Positions 23,388-29,958 of a stretch of 36,459 nt of DNA are shown here, one piece after another. How positions within the stretch are numbered: position 1 is the first letter of the stretch; each line of letters opens with the position of its first letter. The notes under the pieces were generated by a model. That model had not been told where the DNA came from. It worked only from the letters and a program-made list of their open reading frames with translations, and ran no database searches. Source of the stretch: CAYGLV01 sp964351025 (GTDB lineage Bacteria > Actinomycetota > Thermoleophilia > Gaiellales > Gaiellaceae); contig CAYGLV010000021.1 of the NCBI GenBank assembly GCA_964351025.1, forward strand, positions 1 to 36,459, read 5' to 3'. Both the position numbers and the translations under genes were made by a program.

Positions 23388-26300
23388 GTGCGCGCGCTCA
23401 GCCTGAGCAGGCTTCCGGTCGGCGTCCTCGCCGGGATCTTCGCCCTCCTCAGCCTCGGGCCGCTGCTCCTGCTCGCGTACCTGAGCGTCGGCCGCGCGAG
23501 CGACGCCGTCACCGGCGAAGTGACCGCCCGCGCACACTCGACGGCCGCTGTGAGCGCCGATCTCGTGCAGAGAGAGCTTCTCGGCCTCTCCCAGCTCGTC
23601 GACGCGTACGCGCAGCAACGGACCCTCATTGCCGCGCTCGGGAACGGCGACCCGGCGCGGTACCGGCGCACCGACGTCGCGGTCAACCTGCGCCAGCTCC
23701 GCGACTCGCGCGCGGGCATCACGGTCGCCTTCCTCGCCGACCCGCGCGGCCTTCTCGTTGACATCGTCCCATCGACGCCTTCGATCGTCGGCGACGACTT
23801 CAGCTTCCGGGACTGGTACCGCGGCGTCACGGCGACGCAGCTGCCGTACGTCTCTGAGGCGTACGTGACGGCAGCCACGGGCAACGCACACATCGTGGCG
23901 GCAGCGGCGCTCGTGCGCGGCCCGAGCGCGGGCGGCGAGGCCCGCACGCTTGGCATCCTCGTCGCGGCATACGACCTCGACTACATCCAGTCGTTCGTCG
24001 ACCGGTTCGCGGAGAGCCAGAACGTGCACCTCACGGTCACCGACCAGGCAGGCGTGCTCGTCGCGGCACCCGGCGCGCGGCGGGGTCTCGTCTCGGTGCG
24101 CGACGACCCCCTCGTCGCCGCCGCCCTCCGAGGGAAGTCGGGCGTCGTCACGCGCGACGGCGTGGGCGGCCGGGAGATCGCGGCGTACGTCCCGGTCCCA
24201 CGCCTCGGCTGGACGGTGACGGCCAGCGTCTCGCACTACGCGGCACTCGCCCCGGTCCGCACTCTGCGCGCGACCGTCGTCACCATCACCTCGCTGCTCG
24301 CGCTCGTGCTCCTGGCCGGGCTCGCATTGCTCACCTTGACGCTGTGGCGCCGGACGCAGGCCGAGCGGCGCGAGCGCGAGAGCCGCCTCCAGGCGGAGGA
24401 GGCCCGCCGCCTGCTCGCCGAGAGGAACGACGATCTCGAGGCAAGCCACGCCCAGCTCGCGGCGCGAGCCGAGAGGTTCCGGCGGCTCCTGGAAGCCGCA
24501 CCCGAAGCGATGCTGATCGTCGACCGGAGCGGGAAGATCGTGCTCGTCAACGCTCGCACCGAGAAGCTCTTCGGCTACACGCGGGACGAGCTCCTCGACA
24601 AGTCTGTCGACATCCTGCTGCCCGACGACGCCCGCGGTGCGCACGCGGTCCATCGTGCGGGCTACTTCTCCGCCCCGCGCGCGCGGGCGATGGCAGCCGG
24701 CCTCGATCTCCAGGGCCGCCGCAAGGACGGGAGCCTGTTCCCGGCGGAGATCAGCCTGAGCCCGATCGAGATGGAGCAGGGCCTCTTCGCGATCGGCACC
24801 GTGATCGACATCACCGAGCGCACACGTGTCGAAGGTGAGATCCGGGCGCTCAACGAGCAGCTCGAGCGGCGCTCTCTCGAGCTCGAGCAACAGAACGCCG
24901 AGCTGGAGTCGCAGACCGTCCAGCTCGAGGAGAGCCACGCCCAGCTCGCCGCGACGAACGACGAGCTCCAGGCCCAGCAGGTCGAGCTCGAGCGTGCGCT
25001 CGCCGACCTCGGCGACGAGAAGGAGCTGACCGAGACCTTCTACCGCTTCGGTGAGCGACTCGTCGCCGAGACCGAGGTCGAGCCGCTGGCGGAGGCGATC
25101 CTCGGGCAGACGGGTGACTACACGCGCGCCGAGGCCGGCGCTCTCTACGTGCTCGACCCCGAGCGCGGCGACGTCCACACGCTCGTGGCAACGCGTGGCC
25201 TCGACCGAGCCCGCCTGTCTCCGACGGTCGTGGCCGGCGAGGGCCTCACCGGCCGCGCGCTCGCCGAGCTCCGCGCCCTGCGGGACGAGCAGGGCGCGAG
25301 CGGCCTCCGGCTGCCGGGCCTGACGGAGGAGATTCCCGTCGTGCACGAGCTCCACATTCCGCTCGTCCACGCCGGGCGACCCGTTGGCGTGCTCGTCCTC
25401 GGCCGCACCGGCGAGCACGGGTTCTCCTCCGACGAGCTCGGCGGAATCGGCCACCTCACCGACCAGGCGGCCGTCGCGCTGGCGAACGCGCTCACGCTGC
25501 GCGCCGCACGCCGGCTGGCGACGATCAACCAGGCCGTGCTCGACACGACGACCGACGGTATCCGCATGGTCGATCTCGAGGGGAACCCCGTGGTGACGAA
25601 CGCTGCCATGGAGCGCATGGCAGGGCCGGTGCTCGGTCTCGGCGAGACGGGGACGATCTGGGAGCGCGTCGCCCCGCTCGCCGAGCGCACGACCGACCCG
25701 GACGCTTTCCGCGCGGCGATCGCCGCAATGCGGGCCGACCCCGAGCTCGAGGCGACCGACGAGTACCAGTTCGCCGGCTCCAGCATCTGGATCCAGCGGT
25801 TCACAGCGCCGGTCCGGGACGAGAGCGGCGCGCTCGTGGGTCGCATCATCGTCCTCCGGGACATCACCGTCCAGCGGGAGGCGGACCGGTTCAAGACCGA
25901 GCTGGTGGCGACCGTCTCGCACGAGCTGCGCACGCCCCTGACCGGCATCCTCGGCTTCTCCGAGCTGCTCGTCAGCCAGGACGTGGACGCCGCCACGCGC
26001 ACGCACTACCTCCAGACCATTCACCAGGAGGCGCGGCGGCTCACGGACCTTGTCAACGACTTCCTCGACGTCGAGCGCTTCGAGAGCGGCCGGGTCGAGC
26101 TCGCACGCGAGGCGTTCTCGCTCGCCGAGGTGCTCCGGGCGGCAGTCGCGCTCTTCGCCGGCCAGAGCGACGCGCACTCGCTCGAACTCGAGCCGGTGGA
26201 CGGCCCGCTCGAGGTGCGCGGCGACCGCGACGGGACGGCACAGGTGGTCGCCAACCTGCTCTCGAACGCGATCAAGTACTCGCCCGCCGGCGGCACCGTC

Positions 26301-26558
26301 ACGATCGCAGCCACGCGCAAGGGAGAGACGGTGCGCGTCGGCATCACCGACCGCGGCCTCGGCATCCCGGCCGAGCAGCAGCAGCGCGTCTTCGAGAAGT
26401 TCTTCCGCGTCGACTCGACCGACACCCGCGAGATCGGCGGCACCGGGCTCGGACTGGCGCTTGCGAAGGAGATCGTCGAGGCCCACGGCGGCAGGATCGG
26501 CTTCGAGAGCGTGCAGGGCGTCGGCTCGACCTTCTGGTTCGAGCTGCCGGCGGCGTAG
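23388..26558 (+). CDS. Membrane sensor histidine kinase: Cache-PAS-coiled coil-GAF-PAS-HisKA-HATPase
   Basis: A kinase of about 1056 residues. Helix one is at about 10-35, a dCache-like extracytoplasmic sensor at 36-290, and helix two at 295-320. PAS at 363-480 (AAPEAMLIVDRSGKIVLVNA) is followed by a Glu/Gln-rich coiled coil at about 484-548. GAF is at 546-705 and a second PAS at 715-830. The HisKA domain has phospho-acceptor H845 (VSHELRTPL), and the ATPase has N956/N960 (NLLSNAIKYSP), DRGLGIP and GGTGLGLALAKEI, so it looks active. The probable targets are the receivers in this cluster. The start is ambiguous: GTG 23388 has GAAGG 12 bases upstream, while TTG 23376 would overlap the CheR-like gene. 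Confidence 0.9.
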   Translation: MRALSLSRLPVGVLAGIFALLSLGPLLLLAYLSVGRASDAVTGEVTARAHSTAAVSADLVQRELLGLSQLVDAYAQQRTLIAALGNGDPARYRRTDVAVNLRQLRDSRAGITVAFLADPRGLLVDIVPSTPSIVGDDFSFRDWYRGVTATQLPYVSEAYVTAATGNAHIVAAAALVRGPSAGGEARTLGILVAAYDLDYIQSFVDRFAESQNVHLTVTDQAGVLVAAPGARRGLVSVRDDPLVAAALRGKSGVVTRDGVGGREIAAYVPVPRLGWTVTASVSHYAALAPVRTLRATVVTITSLLALVLLAGLALLTLTLWRRTQAERRERESRLQAEEARRLLAERNDDLEASHAQLAARAERFRRLLEAAPEAMLIVDRSGKIVLVNARTEKLFGYTRDELLDKSVDILLPDDARGAHAVHRAGYFSAPRARAMAAGLDLQGRRKDGSLFPAEISLSPIEMEQGLFAIGTVIDITERTRVEGEIRALNEQLERRSLELEQQNAELESQTVQLEESHAQLAATNDELQAQQVELERALADLGDEKELTETFYRFGERLVAETEVEPLAEAILGQTGDYTRAEAGALYVLDPERGDVHTLVATRGLDRARLSPTVVAGEGLTGRALAELRALRDEQGASGLRLPGLTEEIPVVHELHIPLVHAGRPVGVLVLGRTGEHGFSSDELGGIGHLTDQAAVALANALTLRAARRLATINQAVLDTTTDGIRMVDLEGNPVVTNAAMERMAGPVLGLGETGTIWERVAPLAERTTDPDAFRAAIAAMRADPELEATDEYQFAGSSIWIQRFTAPVRDESGALVGRIIVLRDITVQREADRFKTELVATVSHELRTPLTGILGFSELLVSQDVDAATRTHYLQTIHQEARRLTDLVNDFLDVERFESGRVELAREAFSLAEVLRAAVALFAGQSDAHSLELEPVDGPLEVRGDRDGTAQVVANLLSNAIKYSPAGGTVTIAATRKGETVRVGITDRGLGIPAEQQQRVFEKFFRVDSTDTREIGGTGLGLALAKEIVEAHGGRIGFESVQGVGSTFWFELPAA

Positions 26559-26578
26559 CGCCCAGACGCGGCGCCCCA

Positions 26579-26588
26579 AACGGGGGAC
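26579..26588 (+). repeat. AACGGGGGAC repeat, isolated copy
   Basis: A third copy of the ten-base core AACGGGGGAC, 32 bases before the copy that belongs to the bipartite element of the downstream gene. It lies in the gap after the sensor kinase gene. Confidence 0.5.
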
Positions 26589-26605
26589 AAAACGGTGTGG
26601 TTGAG

Positions 26606-26653
26606 CGGAAAACGGGGGACTGAGCCCCGCGTTGCCGGCCCGATGCAGAGGGC
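26606..26653 (+). promoter_or_regulatory. Bipartite upstream element, copy B
   Basis: CGGAAAACGGGGGAC (26606-26620) matches copy A at 14 of 15 bases. It is followed by 17 bases, GCCCGA (26638-26643), then CAGAGGGC and the ATG at 26654. Core-to-start distance is 33 bases, exactly as in copy A. Confidence 0.45.
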
Positions 26654-27226
26654 ATGGCAACGAAGATCCTCGCCGGAGCAGCCGCCCTCGTCGCCGCCTT
26701 CGCGTTCGCCGGCCAGGCCCACGCGGCAGGCGGCACCTACGTCTTCGCCGGCGGCACGGCCAAGCAGCAGCGCGAGGTCAAGAAGGCGCTGAACGCGAGC
26801 TCCTTCGACTGGAGCCTCGTCCCCGGCACGGTGACAATCCATATCGCCCGGGTCGGCACCTCCTATGCGACGCCCGGCCACGTCTTCCTCGACGGCGACC
26901 TGCTGAACGCCGGCCGCTTCGGCTGGGGAATCGTGCAGCACGAGTACGCCCACCAGGTTGACTTCCTCCTGCTGGACGCCGGCAAGAAGACCCAGCTCGC
27001 CGCGGCGCTCGGTGCCACCGCCTGGTGCTACGAGAACGCGGCGGTGCGCGACCACGGCGCGCAGGGCTGCGAGCGCTTCGCCTCGACGCTCGCCTGGAGC
27101 TACTGGCAGACGGCCGACAACTCGATGCAGCCGGCCGGCCGCAACGACGAGTCCGGGGCGATGTCGCCGAAGGCCTTCAAGGCGCTGCTCGGCACGCTGC
27201 TCGCGCCGGCTCCGGTAACAGCCTAG
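26654..27226 (+). CDS. Small secreted HExxH protein, putative metallopeptidase
   Basis: A 190-residue protein with a signal peptide (about 1-24, ending GQAHA). The mature part contains the zinc-site motif HEYAH at 96-100 in GIVQHEYAHQVDFLLLD. A later ERFAS with E140 could supply the third ligand as in gluzincin-type peptidases. C125 and C139 could pair after export. The protein is short for a full protease, so it may be a minimal catalytic fold or an inactive relative. The ATG follows AGAGGGC. Its stop overlaps the stop of the convergent gene in CTAG. It shares an upstream element with the secreted gene at 21831. Confidence 0.72.
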   Translation: MATKILAGAAALVAAFAFAGQAHAAGGTYVFAGGTAKQQREVKKALNASSFDWSLVPGTVTIHIARVGTSYATPGHVFLDGDLLNAGRFGWGIVQHEYAHQVDFLLLDAGKKTQLAAALGATAWCYENAAVRDHGAQGCERFASTLAWSYWQTADNSMQPAGRNDESGAMSPKAFKALLGTLLAPAPVTA

Positions 27227-28176
27227 CGCCTGCGCCCCGGAACGAGTCGCTCGACGACCCCGAGCAGCTCCCGCGGGCTGAAGGGCTTCGTCAGGAACGT
27301 ATCGGCGCCGAGGGCCGCCGCCGCCTCCCGGGTCTTCGCCGTCATGTCCGCCGTGAGCACGATCACCGGTAGCCCCGGGTGCTCGCGCCGCAGCGCGGCC
27401 AGCACCTCTCCTCCCGACCGGCCCGGCAACTTCCAGTCGAGCAGGACGATGTCCGGCCGCTCCCGCTCGAGCTCCGCGAGCGCCTGCTCGCCGTCCGCCG
27501 CGTCGATGACCACGAACTCCCCGGCCGGCAACGTCATCCTGAGCAAGCTGCGGACCGCGTCGTCGTCGTCCACGAGCAGAAGCCGCAGAGCACCCGGCGG
27601 CACGCCCGCGAGCGGCAGCTTTACGGTGGCGACAGCGCCCTCGATCGAGAGCGCGCCGCCGCTCGCCTCGGCCAGCCGGCGCGCGACGTGGCGGGCGAAG
27701 CGAGCAGCGTCATGGATCGGCGAGCCCGTCCCGAAGGACAGTGTTAGCACGGCCGTGTTGCCGTCCTCGCGGAGCGCGAGTGTCGCCGGCTCGCCGTCCC
27801 CGGGGAACGAGCCTCCGAGCGCGGCGACGAGGGCCAGCACGTGCTCGGGGTCGGCGAAGACAACGAGCCAGGGGTTGTCCCTAGCGGCTGCGAACGTGCT
27901 CCCGGCGCGCTCCTCGAAGCGCTGTGCCGCCTCCTCGAGGAGCTCGCCCAGGGCGACGGGCTCGGGGAAGGACGGCGCATCGAGCGAGACGAGCGCGACC
28001 ACGTCGTCGGTCACGCCCAACAGCTGCCGCGCCGCCTCCGAGATGTGCGCCAGCCCTTCCTCCCGGACGGCGGCGTCGTCACGCGTCCGCAGGAGCTCCG
28101 AGTAGCCAGCGATCACCGCCAGAGGCGTCTTCAGGGCGTGCGCCGCGATCGAGACGAGCTCGTCAGTCTCTGTCAC
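27223..28176 (-). CDS. Kinase-like/receiver hybrid with degenerate ATPase domain
   Basis: A 317-residue protein. The N-terminal HisKA helix pair has a histidine box (AAHALKTPLAVIAGYSELL, H13). The following ATPase-like region lacks the paired asparagines of the N box (VLALVAALGGS), the DxGxG box (SFGTGSP) and a GxGLGL box. The C-terminal receiver is intact: LLLVDDDDAVRS, D247 in IVLLDWKLPGRSGG, VIVLTADM and FLTKPFSP. I infer that it cannot autophosphorylate by the usual route and may relay phosphate or act as a scaffold. The GTG at 28176 overlaps the upstream regulator stop (GTGA). Confidence 0.82.
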   Translation of the reverse strand: MTETDELVSIAAHALKTPLAVIAGYSELLRTRDDAAVREEGLAHISEAARQLLGVTDDVVALVSLDAPSFPEPVALGELLEEAAQRFEERAGSTFAAARDNPWLVVFADPEHVLALVAALGGSFPGDGEPATLALREDGNTAVLTLSFGTGSPIHDAARFARHVARRLAEASGGALSIEGAVATVKLPLAGVPPGALRLLLVDDDDAVRSLLRMTLPAGEFVVIDAADGEQALAELERERPDIVLLDWKLPGRSGGEVLAALRREHPGLPVIVLTADMTAKTREAAAALGADTFLTKPFSPRELLGVVERLVPGRRR

Positions 28177-28787
28177 AGAAGCCCCAGGGTGTGGCCGGCT
28201 TCGACTGCCTCCGCGCGGCGCTTGACGCCTAGCTTGGCGAAGGTGCGGGCGACGAGCGTCTTCACGGTCTCGCTGCCGATGCCGAGCTCGCCGGCGATCT
28301 CCTTGTTCGTCCTCCCTGCGGCCACCAGCTTCAACACCTCGCGCTCGCGGGGCGACAGCGCACCGCGACCGGCCGGTCTCGCCGGATGGCGCACGTCGAA
28401 GGCCGTCTCACCGGCCGCCACGAGGCGCAGCGCGTTCAGCAGCTCGTCGCTGCGGCCGGTCTTGAGGATCGTTCCCTGCGCCCCGGACTCGCGTGCGAAC
28501 TCATTGAAGCCACGCTCCGGGCTCGCGGTGAAGAGGACGGCGGGCGACGAGACGCCGCGCTGACGCAGCTCGCGCACCAGTTCGGTACCGGTGCCGTCCG
28601 GGAGCCGGTAGTCCACCAGCAGCACGCTCGGGAGACGCCGGGGCACGAGCTCGAGCGCCTCGGCGGCGGTGCCAGCCTCGCCGTTGAGCCGGAACTCCGT
28701 GCCCTCGAGGGTCAGGCGCACCAACCCGCGCACCATCGCGTCGTCCTCGACGAGGACGACGGAGAGCTCACGCTCGTCCGTGCTCAC
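28173..28787 (-). CDS. NarL/FixJ-type response regulator
   Basis: A 204-residue DNA-binding regulator. The receiver domain (about 9-125) has LVEDDAMVRG, D59 in VLLVDYRLPDGTG, a threonine in VLFTASPE and a lysine in ILKTGRS. The LuxR-type HTH (about 143-200) has LSPREREVLKLVAAGRTNKE and IAGELGIGSETVKTLVART. The GTG at 28787 lies 20 bases inside the end of the HD-GYP gene and follows GGAGAGG. It is co-transcribed with the HD-GYP and the hybrid kinase-like gene, its likely partner. Confidence 0.92.
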   Translation of the reverse strand: MSTDERELSVVLVEDDAMVRGLVRLTLEGTEFRLNGEAGTAAEALELVPRRLPSVLLVDYRLPDGTGTELVRELRQRGVSSPAVLFTASPERGFNEFARESGAQGTILKTGRSDELLNALRLVAAGETAFDVRHPARPAGRGALSPREREVLKLVAAGRTNKEIAGELGIGSETVKTLVARTFAKLGVKRRAEAVEAGHTLGLL

Positions 28788-29472
28788 GAGCCTCTCCGGA
28801 GAGAACGAGCTCGAGGAACGGCTCGACGAGAGCCGGGTCGAACTGCGTCCCTGCGCCCGTGTCGATCTCCGCCGCCGCTGCCCTCACGGGCATGGCCAGG
28901 CGGTAGGGACGGTCGTTCGTCATCGCATCCCACGTGTCGGCGAGCGCGAAGATGCGGGCCGGCAGCGGGATCTCTGCGCCCACGAGCCCGCGCGGATAGC
29001 CGCGCCCGTCCCAGCGCTCGTGATGGTGGAGGATCACCTCGCGGGGGAGCCCCTGAAGGTGGGGAACTTCCCGGACGATCCCCGCGCCGAGCTCCGGATG
29101 GCGGCGCATGACGTCGAACTCCTCGTCGGTCAGCTTCCCGGGCTTGAGGAGGATCACATCGGGGATGCCGATCTTGCCGATGTCGTGCAGGAGGTAGCCG
29201 TACTCGAGCTCCAGCCGGGCAGCGAGCTCCGGCGCGACGCGGCGCGTCAGGCTTAGCGCGAGCCCGGTGACGCGCTCGGCGTGGCCGCCGGTCCGGTCGT
29301 CGCGCAGCTCGAGCGCGGCGGCGAGCGCCCGCACCGTGACCGCGTACGAGCGCTGCACCTCGGCGAGCGCGCTCTCGGCCCGCTCGCGCTGCGCGCGCTC
29401 CTCCCGGTAGAGCGCCTGCAACTCCTCGGCGTACTTGAGCGCCTGCGCCTCTACGAGCTGCTTGGCGTCCAT
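28768..29472 (-). CDS. HD-GYP phosphodiesterase (cyclic di-GMP hydrolase)
   Basis: A 234-residue protein with an N-terminal coiled coil (about 1-45) followed by an intact HD-GYP domain. Metal and substrate residues are in place: H64 (GGHAERV), H96-D97 (HDIGKIGIP), H125, H149-H151 (HHHERWDGRGYP), and the aspartates of ALADTWDAMTNDRPYR. It should hydrolyse cyclic di-GMP to pGpG or GMP. This contrasts with the degraded HD-GYP at the left edge of the window. The ATG at 29472 follows GGGGAGCGGCA. It is first in a three-gene minus-strand operon with the NarL-type regulator and the hybrid kinase-like protein. Confidence 0.93.
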   Translation of the reverse strand: MDAKQLVEAQALKYAEELQALYREERAQRERAESALAEVQRSYAVTVRALAAALELRDDRTGGHAERVTGLALSLTRRVAPELAARLELEYGYLLHDIGKIGIPDVILLKPGKLTDEEFDVMRRHPELGAGIVREVPHLQGLPREVILHHHERWDGRGYPRGLVGAEIPLPARIFALADTWDAMTNDRPYRLAMPVRAAAAEIDTGAGTQFDPALVEPFLELVLSGEAREHGRA

Positions 29473-29553
29473 TGCCGCTCCCCAGGGGTTGCGCGACCTG
29501 CGAACGAACCGGGCCAGCCTACCGGCTCATACCAGCCTCTCGCCAAAAGGCAC

Positions 29554-29572
29554 CCTCCGGCCCCACCGGAGG
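29554..29572 (+). promoter_or_regulatory. Perfect GC hairpin in the leader of the pseudo-receiver gene
   Basis: CCTCCGG and CCGGAGG form a perfect 7-bp stem with a CCCCA loop, ending 16 bases before the ATG at 29589. It lies between divergent genes. It could affect ribosome access to the AAGAGAG site that follows. The rest of the 116-base gap (29473-29588) shows no clear promoter. Confidence 0.35.
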
Positions 29573-29588
29573 CGCCGATGAAGAGAGC

Positions 29589-29939
29589 ATGGCGAAGGTC
29601 CTCATCATCGAGCAGTCCGCCGCAGTCCGCGCGCTGATCGCGACGATCGTGGCGGGACTCGGGCACGACCCGCTCCCGCTCGACCCTCGAGCGGCCACGG
29701 AGGTCCCGAGCGCCGATCTCGTGCTCGTCGGGCCGGAGCTGCCGGAGGCACGCCGGCTTCTGGCAGTCTTCCGGGCCTGCCATCCAGGCGTCCCGGTCGT
29801 CGCAGTCACGGGCGGACCCGGAGAGCTCGCGTCTCTGGCCGAGCTCGGCCCGGTCCTCCTGCTCGCCAAGCCATTCGCGCTCGACGACCTGCGCAAGGCG
29901 CTCACGCAGGCGCTGGGCGGCACCGGCGGTCTCGCCTGA
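29589..29939 (+). CDS. Pseudo-receiver (degenerate response regulator domain)
   Basis: A 116-residue protein with the receiver fold pattern but without the phosphorylation site. The first strand reads KVLIIEQS, where E8-Q9 replace the acidic pair. The third strand reads DLVLVGPELPEA, where G48 replaces the aspartate. T74 (VAVTGG) and K94 (LLLAKPFALDDL) remain. It probably works by binding partners without phosphorylation. The ATG at 29589 follows AAGAGAG and a hairpin. It diverges from the HD-GYP operon and is 19 bases from the ABC-F gene, which has its own promoter-like element. Confidence 0.8.
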   Translation: MAKVLIIEQSAAVRALIATIVAGLGHDPLPLDPRAATEVPSADLVLVGPELPEARRLLAVFRACHPGVPVVAVTGGPGELASLAELGPVLLLAKPFALDDLRKALTQALGGTGGLA

Positions 29940-29946
29940 CGGCCTC

Positions 29947-29952
29947 TACGCT
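29947..29952 (+). promoter_or_regulatory. Candidate -10 element (TACGCT) for the ABC-F gene
   Basis: TACGCT fits TANNNT and is followed by six bases and then the GTG at 29959. No ribosome site is present, as expected for a leaderless mRNA. Confidence 0.5.
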
Positions 29953-29958
29953 GTCGGC

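Noticed and set aside
23163..26660. Very long minus-strand open frame opposite the sensor kinase
   Set aside because: It is a composition shadow of the high-GC kinase gene, with biased Arg/Glu/Leu content and no recognisable domain.
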